Assembly: GCF_000192475.1 (NCBI RefSeq)
Contig: NZ_AEYW01000003.1
Coordinates: 124,001 to 188,000, forward strand
Length of the DNA stretch: 64,000 nt
Source: Ruegeria conchae
Lineage (GTDB): Bacteria; Pseudomonadota; Alphaproteobacteria; Rhodobacterales; Rhodobacteraceae
Reading direction: 5' to 3'
Position numbers and translations under genes: made by a program. This document shows, one piece after another, positions 17,904 through 27,508 of the stretch. Numbering within the stretch: the first letter of the stretch is position 1; each line of letters begins with the position of its first letter. The notes beneath the pieces were generated by a model, which saw only the letters and a program-made list of their open reading frames with translations, did not search any database and had not been told where the DNA came from.

Positions 17904-18785
17904 ATGATCGAAATCCGCGACCTGCAACTGCTCAGCGCTTTGGCGCGGCATCGCCATTTTGCCAAAGCGGCTGAGGAGTGTGGCATTTCCCAGCCTGCGT
18001 TCTCAATGCGCATCCGTAATCTCGAGGATCGATTGGGTGTCTCTATTGTCCGGCGCGCCAATCGGTTTCAGGGCTTGACCGAAGAGGGCGAGATGATCGT
18101 TCAGCGGGCGCGACGCATTCTCGATGACACCAAAGCTTTGGAACAGCAGGTGTTGGCTGCCAAGGGAGAGATTACCGGTACGCTGATCCTCGGCGTGATC
18201 CCTACGGCGATTGCCTTCACCGGGCGTCTGACCAAGCGGTTGCGCGACGCCCACCCGCGTATCGTGACCCGGATCGAGACCATGTCCGCGACCGCGATCC
18301 AACACCGGTTGGACGAAGGCAGTCTGGACGCGGGCATCACCTATGGCGACAGCATAGGTACTGATCTGCGGCAGGTGCAGCCCTTATACGAAGAAACCTA
18401 CGTCCTGTTGGTCCCTTCGCATATGACCGATGAGACAGGCCCGATACCGTGGGCGCGCGTGGCCGAGTTCCCGCTCAGCCTGTTGGAGCCTCAGATGCAG
18501 AATCGGCGAATTCTGGACCGGATATTTGCCGAACAGGGCTTGCACCCGGATATTGTGGCCGAGACCAGTGGGTTCACTGCCTCGATGGTTATGGCGCGCG
18601 AGGGGCTGGCTGCCACTGTGATCCCGCGCGTGCTGGTGCGGGCGCTGGGGGATTTGAAAGATACCAAAGTGCTGCCTTTGGTCGACCCGGTGGTCAGCAA
18701 GCCGATTTGTCTGGCGACCCTGACTCGCGACCCGGAATTGCCCACGGTCGGCGCATTACGTGATGTGGTGGCGTCATTACGGTGA
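17904..18785 (+). CDS. LysR-family transcriptional regulator, probably of formate dehydrogenase
   Basis: 293 residues. The N-terminal winged helix-turn-helix is clear (LQLLSALARHRHFAKAAEE, then ISQPAFSMRIRNLEDRLG), followed by a co-inducer domain beginning GTLILGVIPTAI. It is immediately upstream of, and on the same strand as, the formate dehydrogenase genes, 85 bases apart. LysR regulators beside fds operons are known (FdsR in Cupriavidus), so local control is likely but not shown. Confidence 0.88.
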   Translation: MIEIRDLQLLSALARHRHFAKAAEECGISQPAFSMRIRNLEDRLGVSIVRRANRFQGLTEEGEMIVQRARRILDDTKALEQQVLAAKGEITGTLILGVIPTAIAFTGRLTKRLRDAHPRIVTRIETMSATAIQHRLDEGSLDAGITYGDSIGTDLRQVQPLYEETYVLLVPSHMTDETGPIPWARVAEFPLSLLEPQMQNRRILDRIFAEQGLHPDIVAETSGFTASMVMAREGLAATVIPRVLVRALGDLKDTKVLPLVDPVVSKPICLATLTRDPELPTVGALRDVVASLR

Positions 18786-18797
18786 TAATCTGTCGTT

Positions 18798-18807
18798 ATC
18801 GTACGAT
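18798..18807. promoter_or_regulatory. Palindrome in the formate dehydrogenase promoter region
   Basis: ATCGTACGAT is a perfect 10-bp palindrome 64 bases before the first formate dehydrogenase gene, followed by a looser repeat GATATGCGATTTGACGATAT. Either could be part of a LysR-type operator for the adjacent regulator. Function is inferred only from position. Confidence 0.3.
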
Positions 18808-18870
18808 TGAGATATGCGATTTGACGATATGCTAGTCTGATGAGACACGGAGCCTTAATCGGAGGGCATC

Positions 18871-20574
18871 ATGGCACCATTAGATACCAAGCCATCAGGC
18901 GCACCCAAGGGCGTCTGGAAGTCAGGTAAAGGCAAGGGGCGGCACACGCCCAAAGGCCGCCAATTCACGGATGAGGCGCAGGCTGAAATCGCGCGTCTGC
19001 TGGGCGACCGCCCGCGTCGCCGCGACCTGCTGATCGAATTCCTGCATTTGATTCAGGACGAACACGGCCATATCAGCGCCGACCACATTGCGGCTCTGGC
19101 CGTTGAAATGCGGATCGGACAAGCCGAGATCTACGAAACGGTGACCTTTTATGCCCATTTCGATGTGGTGAAAGAGGGTGAAACCCCTCCGCCCGCTTTG
19201 ACGATCCGTGTCTGTGATTCCCTGTCCTGCGAGATGGCAGGTGCCCAACAGCTGCAAAAGGCGCTGGAAGACGGTTTGGACGCTTCACAAGTGCGTGTCG
19301 TTCGCGCGCCCTGCATGGGCCGCTGTGATACCGCTCCGGTGCTTGAGATCGGTCACAACCACATCGACCATGCGACCCCCGAAAAAGTGCAGGCTGCGAT
19401 TGCTGCCGATGACACCCACGCGCATCTGCCTGACTATGAAGCCTACGCGACCTACGAGGCGAATGGCGGTTACGCTAAGCTGAAAGAGCTGCGCGACGGT
19501 GGCGACTGGGAAAAGGTACAGGAAGACGTATTGTCCTCGGGCCTGCGCGGTCTGGGCGGCGCTGGCTTCCCGTCAGGCAAGAAATGGGGCTTTGTTCGCA
19601 TGAACGAAGGCCCGCGCTATCTGGCCGTGAACGGGGACGAAGGTGAGCCGGGCACATTCAAGGACCGCTATTATCTTGAGCGCACGCCGCATGTCTTCCT
19701 TGAGGGTATGCTGATCGCCGCGTGGGCGGTCGAGGCCGAGACGTGCTTTATCTACATGCGTGACGAATACCCTGCAGTTTTGGAAATCCTGCGCCGCGAG
19801 ATCGCCGCGCTGGAAGCCGCGGGCATTGTCGAGCCGGGCTATATCGACCTGCGCCGGGGTGCCGGTGCCTATATCTGCGGTGAAGAATCCGCGATGATCG
19901 AGTCGATTGAGGGCAAAAAGGGCCTTCCGCGTCACCGTCCTCCGTTCGTGGCGCAGGTTGGGGTCTTTAACCGCCCGACCTTGGTGCACAATGTCGAGAC
20001 CCTCTATTGGGTGACCAAAGTTTGCCGTGAAGGGCCTGAATCCCTGAACAGCACCGAAAAGAATGGTCGCAAGGGTTTGCGTAGCTATTCGGTCTCGGGG
20101 CGGGTCGCGAAGCCGGGTGTTTACCTTCTGCCTGCTGGCTCGACCATTTTGGATGTGATCGAAGCTGCCGGTGGTATGGCCGAAGGGCAGACCTTCAAAG
20201 CCTATCAGCCGGGTGGTCCCTCCTCGGGCCTGTTGCCCGCGTCGATGGACGATATCCCATTGGACTTCGACACGCTGCAACCGCACGGCACATTTATTGG
20301 CTCTGCCGCTGTGGTGGTTCTGTCCGATCAGGACACCGCGCGCGATGCGGCGCTGAACATGTTGCGCTTCTTCGAAGACGAAAGCTGCGGCCAGTGCACG
20401 CCCTGCCGTGTAGGCTGCGAAAAGGCGGTCAAGCTGATGCAAGCCGACAAGTGGGATCAGGATCTGCTGGAAGACCTGTGTCAGGTCATGGGCGACGCCT
20501 CGATCTGCGGTCTGGGGCAGGCAGCCCCGAACCCGATCCGCCTTGTCATGAAACATTTCGCTGACGAAATCTGA
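18871..20574 (+). CDS. NAD-dependent formate dehydrogenase, beta subunit (fused NuoE/NuoF-like)
   Basis: 567 residues. Carries electrons from the Mo/W subunit to NAD+. N-terminal NuoE-like thioredoxin-fold domain (about 30-180) with [2Fe-2S] ligands C115, C120, C148 and C152, then a NuoF-like flavin/NADH domain (GLRGLGGAGFPSGKKW; NGDEGEPGTFKDR) and an SLBB region, ending with [4Fe-4S] ligands C506, C509, C512 and C546 (CGQCTPC). In most soluble formate dehydrogenases these are two proteins (FdsG and FdsB); the fusion resembles Fdh1B of methylotrophs. GGAGG lies about 7 bases before ATG. The alpha subunit follows after 11 bases. Confidence 0.93.
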   Translation: MAPLDTKPSGAPKGVWKSGKGKGRHTPKGRQFTDEAQAEIARLLGDRPRRRDLLIEFLHLIQDEHGHISADHIAALAVEMRIGQAEIYETVTFYAHFDVVKEGETPPPALTIRVCDSLSCEMAGAQQLQKALEDGLDASQVRVVRAPCMGRCDTAPVLEIGHNHIDHATPEKVQAAIAADDTHAHLPDYEAYATYEANGGYAKLKELRDGGDWEKVQEDVLSSGLRGLGGAGFPSGKKWGFVRMNEGPRYLAVNGDEGEPGTFKDRYYLERTPHVFLEGMLIAAWAVEAETCFIYMRDEYPAVLEILRREIAALEAAGIVEPGYIDLRRGAGAYICGEESAMIESIEGKKGLPRHRPPFVAQVGVFNRPTLVHNVETLYWVTKVCREGPESLNSTEKNGRKGLRSYSVSGRVAKPGVYLLPAGSTILDVIEAAGGMAEGQTFKAYQPGGPSSGLLPASMDDIPLDFDTLQPHGTFIGSAAVVVLSDQDTARDAALNMLRFFEDESCGQCTPCRVGCEKAVKLMQADKWDQDLLEDLCQVMGDASICGLGQAAPNPIRLVMKHFADEI

Positions 20575-20585
20575 GGGAGACAGCC

Positions 20586-23372
20586 ATGCTTGATGCAAGC
20601 CCAAACAAGACCGTCACCTTCAACCTGAATGGCGAAGATGTCACCGTGCCCGAGGGCTGGACCATCTGGGAAGCGGCCAAGGGGCAGGGGTTCACAATCC
20701 CGCACCTGTGTCACAAGCCGCAACCCGGTTACAAACCCGACGGCAACTGCCGCGCCTGTATGGTCGAGGTGGAAGGTGAGCGCACTCTGGTCGCCTCGTG
20801 CATCCGCCCCGCAGCGGACGGTATGGTCGTTAAGACCGACAGCGAGCGTGCCGAGAAATCGCGTGCCATGGTCATGGAGCTGTTGGTCGCGGATCAGCCT
20901 GAGGAAGCACACGACACCTCCAGCCACTTCTGGGATATGGCCAAGCTGAACGATGTCAGCGACAGCCGTTTCCCGGCGAAAGAAGCTGAGAAAATTCCCC
21001 TGCTGGATGACAGCCACGTTGCGATGCGCGTCAATCTGGATGCCTGCATCAACTGCAACCTCTGCGTCCGGGCCTGCCGCGACGTGCAGGTGAACGACGT
21101 GATCGGCATGGCCGGTCGCGGCCATACTGCGCAGGTAGTGTTCGACCAGAATGATCCGATGGGTGCGTCCACTTGTGTGGCTTGTGGCGAATGTGTGCAG
21201 GCCTGCCCGACCGGAGCGCTGATGCCTGCCACTGTGCTGGACGACCAGCAGAAAGGCGACAGCAAGGATTACGACAGCGAAACCGAAAGCGTCTGCCCGT
21301 TCTGTGGTGTCGGCTGTAAGGTCTCGCTGAAGGTCAAAGACGGCAAGGTCAAGTATGTCGAAGGTATCAACGGTCCCGCAAACGAAGGCCGTCTGTGCGT
21401 CAAAGGCCGCTTCGGTTTTGACTACATTCATCACCCGCACCGCCTGACCACGCCGTTGATCCGTCGTGAAGATGCGCCTGAGAAGGGCCTGAACGTCGAT
21501 CCGGGCAATCTGAGTACCCATTTCCGCGAAGCGACTTGGGAAGAGGCGATGGATCTGGCCGCCACCAAGCTGAAGGCTCTGCGCGACGAAGACCCGCGCA
21601 GCGTTGCAGGCTTCGGCTCGGCCAAGTGCACCAACGAAGAAGCCTATCTGTTCCAGAAGTTCATCCGTCAGGGTTTCCGCCACAACAACGTCGACCACTG
21701 CACCCGTCTGTGCCACGCGTCGTCTGTTGCGGCCCTGATCGAAAACGTCGGCTCCGGCGCTGTTACTGCGACCTTCAACGAGATCGAAAACGCGGATGTG
21801 GCGATCATCATCGGGGCCAACCCGATCGAGAACCACCCCGTAGCCGCGACTTATTTCAAGCAGTTCACCAAACGCGGCGGCAAGTTGATCGTGATGGACC
21901 CGCGCGGCGTCGGCATGCGCAAATTTGCCGATGAAATGCTGCAATTCCGTCCGGGAGCGGATGTCTCGATGCTCAACGCGATCATGAATGTGATTGTGGA
22001 AGAGGAACTATACGACAGCCAGTATATCCACCGCTGGACCGAGAACTGGGAAGCCGAGAAAGAGCATCTGCGCCAGTTCACGCCCGAAGCGATGTCGCCG
22101 ATCTGTGGTATTGAACCGGATCAACTGCGCCGAGTGGCGCGCACCTTTGCACAAGCCAAGGCCGGTCTGATCTTCTGGGGTATGGGCGTCAGCCAGCACA
22201 TCCACGGAACCGATAATTCGCGCTGCCTGATCTCGCTGGCCTTGATGACCGGGAACGTTGGCAAGCCGGGCGCGGGTCTTCACCCGCTGCGGGGTCAGAA
22301 CAACGTTCAGGGCGCCTCAGATGCGGGTCTGATCCCGATGTTCCTACCGGATTATCAGTCAGTCACCGATGACAGCATCCGGGCCAAGTTCAACAATGTT
22401 TGGAACGATGAACGCGACTTCTCGAACGAGAAGGGCCTGACGGTCACCGAGATCATCGATCAGGCTTACGCAGGCAACATCAAGGGCATGTACATTCAGG
22501 GTGAAAACCCTGCCATGTCTGACCCGGATGTAGGCCACGCGCGTGAGGCTCTGGCCAAGCTGGAGCTGATGATCGTGCAGGATATCTTCCTGACCGAAAC
22601 GGCGAACTATGCCGACATCATCCTGCCCGCCTCGGCGCTCTATGAGAAGAACGGCACCGTGTCCAACACCAACCGTCAGGTACAACGCGTGCGTCCTGCT
22701 GTGACGCCTCCGGGTGAGGCGCGCGAGGATTGGAAAATCACTGTCGAGCTTGCGCAGCGCATAGGTCTGAACTGGGAGTACACGGATGTGTCCCAGGTCT
22801 TTGCCGAGATGAAGCTGACCATGGCCTCGCTCGACAATATCACTTGGGAAAGGTTGGAGACCGAGACCATTACCTATCCCTCGCTCAGCGAAACCGATCC
22901 GGGACAGGCCATCGTGTTCGGTGACGGGTTCCCACGCGCAGATGGCCGGGCCCGGTTCACCCCGGCCAGCGTCATTCCGCCGGATGAGGCGCCGGATGAC
23001 GAGTACCCGATGATCGCCACCACGGGCCGGCAGCTGGAACACTGGCACACCGGGTCGATGACCCGCCGGGCCACTGTTTTGGACGCCGTAGAACCTGAAG
23101 CGAACTGTTCGATGAACCCGCGTACGTTGAAACTGATGGGGATTGAGCCGGGCGAGATGATCCGTCTGACTACTCGCCGCGGTTCGATTGAAATCATGGT
23201 GCGAGCCGACCGAGCGATTGCCGAGGACATGGTGTTTATACCATTCGCCTATGTCGAGGCGGCGGCGAATATCCTGACCAACTCGGCCATCGACCCATAT
23301 GGCAAGATCCCCGAGTTTAAATTCTCGGCCATTCGTGTCGAAAAGATCGAAGACGCCATCGCGGCGGAATAA
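20586..23372 (+). CDS. Formate dehydrogenase alpha subunit (Mo/W-bis-MGD)
   Basis: 928 residues. Oxidises formate to CO2 at a bis-molybdopterin site. Order: N-terminal [2Fe-2S] ferredoxin domain (CHKPQPGYKPDGNCRACMV), His/Cys and two [4Fe-4S] clusters (CINCNLCVRAC; CVACGECVQACP), a further cluster CPFCGVGC (C237, C240, C244) and the catalytic domain. The metal ligand is Cys (C372 in VDHCTRLCHASS), not selenocysteine. The arrangement is that of FdsA/Fdh1A and NuoG-like proteins. The fdhD-type sulfurtransferase and small FdsD subunit seen in fds operons are not adjacent. A terminator follows. Confidence 0.95.
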   Translation: MLDASPNKTVTFNLNGEDVTVPEGWTIWEAAKGQGFTIPHLCHKPQPGYKPDGNCRACMVEVEGERTLVASCIRPAADGMVVKTDSERAEKSRAMVMELLVADQPEEAHDTSSHFWDMAKLNDVSDSRFPAKEAEKIPLLDDSHVAMRVNLDACINCNLCVRACRDVQVNDVIGMAGRGHTAQVVFDQNDPMGASTCVACGECVQACPTGALMPATVLDDQQKGDSKDYDSETESVCPFCGVGCKVSLKVKDGKVKYVEGINGPANEGRLCVKGRFGFDYIHHPHRLTTPLIRREDAPEKGLNVDPGNLSTHFREATWEEAMDLAATKLKALRDEDPRSVAGFGSAKCTNEEAYLFQKFIRQGFRHNNVDHCTRLCHASSVAALIENVGSGAVTATFNEIENADVAIIIGANPIENHPVAATYFKQFTKRGGKLIVMDPRGVGMRKFADEMLQFRPGADVSMLNAIMNVIVEEELYDSQYIHRWTENWEAEKEHLRQFTPEAMSPICGIEPDQLRRVARTFAQAKAGLIFWGMGVSQHIHGTDNSRCLISLALMTGNVGKPGAGLHPLRGQNNVQGASDAGLIPMFLPDYQSVTDDSIRAKFNNVWNDERDFSNEKGLTVTEIIDQAYAGNIKGMYIQGENPAMSDPDVGHAREALAKLELMIVQDIFLTETANYADIILPASALYEKNGTVSNTNRQVQRVRPAVTPPGEAREDWKITVELAQRIGLNWEYTDVSQVFAEMKLTMASLDNITWERLETETITYPSLSETDPGQAIVFGDGFPRADGRARFTPASVIPPDEAPDDEYPMIATTGRQLEHWHTGSMTRRATVLDAVEPEANCSMNPRTLKLMGIEPGEMIRLTTRRGSIEIMVRADRAIAEDMVFIPFAYVEAAANILTNSAIDPYGKIPEFKFSAIRVEKIEDAIAAE

Positions 23373-23389
23373 ACTTCACGTACTCTTAG

Positions 23390-23421
23390 AAAGGGCGGCT
23401 CATTTGAGGTCGCCCTTTTTT
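23390..23421 (+). terminator. Terminator between convergent formate dehydrogenase and tamB
   Basis: AAAGGGCG (23390-23397) pairs with CGCCCTTT (23411-23418) and is followed by Ts to 23421. The minus strand also has a short T-rich tail (CCCTTTCT), so it may serve both genes. Confidence 0.85.
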
Positions 23422-23425
23422 GTGA

Positions 23426-26400
23426 TCAGTAATCCCGTTCGAAGAATATACCCAGCCCTGTCTCACCCCGGCCATCCACCGTACCACGCACTGTAAAGCT
23501 GTCGGTGACGTCCAGGTTCAAATTCACTTCGGTATCACCTTCGGTATTGACGGTGAAGTCGGTATAGAGGTTGTCGCTTAGATATGCGCCTGCCCCAAGG
23601 CTGCCACCGCCGCCTTCCGTTGCGCCAAGGTCTACAGTGTCAAGCCCCGTAGCCTCGCGCACGCCCTTGGTTGCATCCCCACCCGCGCCGCTGAGTTGGG
23701 CCAGTGAAGCCGCCATCTGGGCGATCACAAAAGGCGACAACTCCGAAAAACGGTTGCCGAACAGCAGCATGGCCAGTGCTTCTTCGGTCGGGCGTTCGGG
23801 GTCTGAGAACACGTCCACTTCGGGCGAATCCAGAGGACCTGCGATCTCAATGGTGGCTGTACCGTCCGAGGTGCTGGTCGAAGATTCAAACTCGATATAG
23901 GGGGTCAGGTCGCCTTGCAGTGTCACCAGACCCTTGGTCAGCGCAAGACGACGGCCCAGAATGTCGATGTTACCCCGGATCAATTCAATCTGACCCGAGG
24001 GGACGACGGATGTGGTGGTTCCGCCAATCTGAATACGCCCTCCCAATTCGGCGTTGACACCTCGGCCTCGAACAAACACGGCTTTGGGGGCAAGCAGGCC
24101 GATGTCCAATGACATGCGCGAGTTGCTTTTGGCTTTGTCTTCTGTTTCGACCAGATTGGCACGTTCCCGCGTCACAAAACCGGCTCGGCTTTCGTTAATA
24201 TGGTCGATTGTTGGGATTGGTGCAGCGCCAACTGCACCTGCCGCTGCGGCAAGGTTTATGTTGGTTTCGCCAAAGTTTATCTGACCGGCCAGAGCACTGT
24301 TTCCAGCCAATGCCCCGGTCAGGGCAATCTGGCCGTTCAACGTGGTCTCATACAAAAGTCTGTCGGTCAGAACGAGATTATTGAGTTTCGTGCTGATCTG
24401 AGTGTTGAAGGGCGAAGTCAGATTGATCGGCCCGTTGACGGTGAATCCTCCTCCTGCCCGCAGGCCACCCTGCAGTGCAACAGTTGCACGGCTTCGCGCG
24501 ATGTTGACCGTTCCGCCGATATCGGTGATCGTTTGCCCCACATCTGGCAGCGCCATTGATGCGCCGGTTGTTGAAATCGTTCCGCTGAGCGCATCCAGTG
24601 CAGGCGCCCCTTTCAGGGCTAGATCGAACCGAGCTTTACCTGCCAGACTATTGGGTGAAATAAACGCATTGGCGATACCTATGTTGATACCGCCTTGCAT
24701 CTTCAAGTCTGCCTCGCCGCTACTTTCATCAAAGGTACCCGCGACCGTAGTGTTGATCTCGGCGGGGCCGTTGGCTTTGGCGTCGATAGTCCACTTGCCT
24801 GCATCACGACGAGCATTTCCAATGGCAGACAGGGTTCCAGGGAAATCGGGGATCAGACGTTCGAGCCGGTTGATCTTGGCCTCAAAATCAAAGTCGGCTG
24901 AACCATTGGTGTCAACGGTTCCCGACAATTCGGCATATGAGCTCTCAGGTCCTTTCAAGCGGGCGTTGCCCTCAAGGCCAGACCCGGTCGGGGCGACATT
25001 GCCATCAAGTTTTAGCGGGCCGGACAGAGTAGGCGAGACCCGACCCACATTGTCCAGCATGGCCGAGAAATTCAGGCCACCTGCTTCGCGGTCCAATCGT
25101 CCCGATGCATCTGCAGTCAGCGCTGTTCCGTTCAGACTGAACGTGCGGATGTTAAGACCTTGATCGTCGTTTGCGGCATCCACGTTTAGCGTTGTTCTGC
25201 CCTGAACAAGCGCATCAATCACGTTTATACCTGTTCCAAGATCATCCGCGCTGAGGTTGCCAATGATGTCAAAAGTCTTGCTACCTTGCGCGGCTCTGCC
25301 TGTGACATCAGCATTGATTGATCCCGTCAGGTCGCGCCCGACGAGGCCTGAGAACACTGACAAATCCGGTGCCGTTACCTTGGCACTGCCGTCTACGGCA
25401 ATGTCGCCGGTAGGATCATCAATCGTAGCACCAACCTCGGCGGTCAACGCGGCGCTTTTGATTGTAGCATTTCGGACGACGACCTGATCGCCAGAATGTG
25501 CGCCGTCCAGATTGATCGATACCCGGCCTCTCAACAGCGGATCGAACTCACTCATCCCTGTTTCGATATTTGTACCGATTACGTTGGCCTGGCCGTCAAA
25601 TTCCAGTGTTTGTACGGTGCCCTTGCCATCCAGCCGGGCCTGCACCGCACCGGAGAGATCACGCTTGGCGAGGCCCGAGAATACCTTAAGATCGGGGGCG
25701 TTGACGTTGGCCTGCCCATCGATCGTCATGTTGCCATCAAGGGTCGTGACCGTACCGCTGGCCTGAGCAGTCAGCGCATCACCGTTGATCGAAAACTCCC
25801 GTATGGACACGCCATCGGTTCCGCGTTTGGCGTCTAACACAATGTCGGTTTCGCCGGTGATCAATGGGTCGATATCGTCGCGGCCAGTAATCAAATCGCG
25901 CCCGTTTACTGTTAGCTTGCCATCAAAGCTGCGTTCCAGCGGTGAGCCTTTGCCTTCGACTTTGATCGAAGCTTCGCCACCTAGCTGTAGCTGTGCCAGG
26001 TCCGAAAACCTCGATAGGTCGGTGGCCTGCAGCAGCGCCGCGCCATCAACTTGCAGCCCTGTCGCAAGCCCGCTGATCACGGCATCGGTTTCAAGGGTAT
26101 AGTCGCTGCCAACCAGTTCGAAACCGGTCAGTTGTAAGGATTGGTCACTGCCATAATCGAACCGTCCATCCAGCGTGATCTGATCTCCAACGGCAGCTTT
26201 CAGCGCTGGTTCAGTCAAATCGATGCCATCAAGCACGGCCTGGATGTCTCCATCCATCGATAAGCCGCCGGACTGATCCAAGGTGCCCTGCCCAGTAATT
26301 CTGGCGTGATCAATATTCAGATTGGGGGTCTCAACGTTGTCAGTTGTAAGGCTCAGATCCCAATAGTTTCCGTTTTTGGAGTTGTACAAGGCCGAAATCT

Positions 26401-27508
26401 GCGCCGCGCCAATGGACGTGTCGCCGCCACTGACGGGCAGAACAACTTTGTCGCCTTCTGGTGGCGTGATGCGGCCTTGAAGGGCAACCAGTTGCAAAAC
26501 ACCGCCAGAGGCAAGGCTCACCTCGCTTTTCAGTTCCAATGCTTCTGACGTGATCTCAATGTCCGAGATGTCCAGCGCGCCATCGGAATGGGTGCGCCCG
26601 TCCACGAAAAGCCTCGTGTCTGTGCCAAAAAACGTATCCATCTCTTGGGCCAGGAACGGAGTCAGGTCGCCGCCGACATCGGCAGTAAATGCTATCCCAT
26701 CGGATGCAGTGCCATTCTCTTCGGCTGTCCGCAGTCGAACTTGGCCAGATACGCGAAGCTGTTGATCGCTGCTCAGCCCGATATCGGCGTTGAAATCTGA
26801 TACCGGCCCCGAACCTTTTGCGGTCAGTTTTAGCGGTGGGGCATCGGGGATGGACAGGGCCGTTGCGATCAACCCGCCCGAGGCTTCGGCGACGGTGAGG
26901 TCCAGGTCGATCTGGCTGTTATCGTTCTGGAATCCGGCTTTAAGATCAATCGTATCACCAGCTCGATCCAGCCGGTCGATATCCAGCGTTGTATCCAGCG
27001 TTCCGTCCGCCAGCGAGAGGTTACCATTCACGGCAAGATCAGCCGCAACGCCGATCAATGGCTCACCCAAAGACAAGTCATCGACCCGAAGCTCGCCAAT
27101 TTCAATGGAAACCGGAAGCTCGGGCAGTTGAAAGGGTTGGGTCTCAGCTGAAGGCGGCGGTGTGTCCTTAGTCGTCGTGCCCGGGGCACGGGCGATGTCA
27201 ATCTCCTGCGCGGACAATGTATTGACTGAGAATCGACCCCGCAGCAACGCCAACCGGTTCCAATCCAGCTCAGCATTTTTGATGGTCAGCCAGACACCTT
27301 CGTCATCGGCGACGGTAATTTCCTGAATCGTCGCTCGTGAACTCAGCGCACCTTCCAGACCGATCACCCGCACATTTTGATCGTCACCTGACAGGGTGTC
27401 CTGCAGGAACTGCTCGATCATGCTGCCGCCTTCGTCCTGCGCGGTCGCTGCGAAGGGGACGATGATCACTGCTGAACTCAGCAACAGAGGGTATAGAAAG
27501 CGACGCAT
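23426..27508 (-). CDS. tamB: Translocation and assembly module subunit TamB
   Basis: 1360 residues. A signal/anchor (MRRFLYPLLLSSAVIIVPFA) is followed by a very long stretch of repeated beta-strand segments (many of the form ALTADASG, DGSAKVTAPDLSVFSGL) and the conserved C-terminal DUF490 domain ending GETGLGIFFERDY. TamB spans the periplasm as a hydrophobic groove, works with the outer-membrane protein TamA, and is implicated in outer-membrane protein insertion and phospholipid transport. The internal repeats around residues 500-800 are near-identical to each other. Its ATG overlaps the tamA stop by one base (TGATG). Confidence 0.95.
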   Translation of the reverse strand: MRRFLYPLLLSSAVIIVPFAATAQDEGGSMIEQFLQDTLSGDDQNVRVIGLEGALSSRATIQEITVADDEGVWLTIKNAELDWNRLALLRGRFSVNTLSAQEIDIARAPGTTTKDTPPPSAETQPFQLPELPVSIEIGELRVDDLSLGEPLIGVAADLAVNGNLSLADGTLDTTLDIDRLDRAGDTIDLKAGFQNDNSQIDLDLTVAEASGGLIATALSIPDAPPLKLTAKGSGPVSDFNADIGLSSDQQLRVSGQVRLRTAEENGTASDGIAFTADVGGDLTPFLAQEMDTFFGTDTRLFVDGRTHSDGALDISDIEITSEALELKSEVSLASGGVLQLVALQGRITPPEGDKVVLPVSGGDTSIGAAQISALYNSKNGNYWDLSLTTDNVETPNLNIDHARITGQGTLDQSGGLSMDGDIQAVLDGIDLTEPALKAAVGDQITLDGRFDYGSDQSLQLTGFELVGSDYTLETDAVISGLATGLQVDGAALLQATDLSRFSDLAQLQLGGEASIKVEGKGSPLERSFDGKLTVNGRDLITGRDDIDPLITGETDIVLDAKRGTDGVSIREFSINGDALTAQASGTVTTLDGNMTIDGQANVNAPDLKVFSGLAKRDLSGAVQARLDGKGTVQTLEFDGQANVIGTNIETGMSEFDPLLRGRVSINLDGAHSGDQVVVRNATIKSAALTAEVGATIDDPTGDIAVDGSAKVTAPDLSVFSGLVGRDLTGSINADVTGRAAQGSKTFDIIGNLSADDLGTGINVIDALVQGRTTLNVDAANDDQGLNIRTFSLNGTALTADASGRLDREAGGLNFSAMLDNVGRVSPTLSGPLKLDGNVAPTGSGLEGNARLKGPESSYAELSGTVDTNGSADFDFEAKINRLERLIPDFPGTLSAIGNARRDAGKWTIDAKANGPAEINTTVAGTFDESSGEADLKMQGGINIGIANAFISPNSLAGKARFDLALKGAPALDALSGTISTTGASMALPDVGQTITDIGGTVNIARSRATVALQGGLRAGGGFTVNGPINLTSPFNTQISTKLNNLVLTDRLLYETTLNGQIALTGALAGNSALAGQINFGETNINLAAAAGAVGAAPIPTIDHINESRAGFVTRERANLVETEDKAKSNSRMSLDIGLLAPKAVFVRGRGVNAELGGRIQIGGTTTSVVPSGQIELIRGNIDILGRRLALTKGLVTLQGDLTPYIEFESSTSTSDGTATIEIAGPLDSPEVDVFSDPERPTEEALAMLLFGNRFSELSPFVIAQMAASLAQLSGAGGDATKGVREATGLDTVDLGATEGGGGSLGAGAYLSDNLYTDFTVNTEGDTEVNLNLDVTDSFTVRGTVDGRGETGLGIFFERDY

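Noticed and set aside
21699..21701. Possible selenocysteine site in the formate dehydrogenase alpha chain
   Set aside because: The metal ligand codon is TGC (Cys); no in-frame TGA is present in the gene.
19573..21944. Long antisense frames of 343 and 487 residues over the formate dehydrogenase genes
   Set aside because: Both lie wholly opposite well-supported conserved genes and show no recognisable domain.
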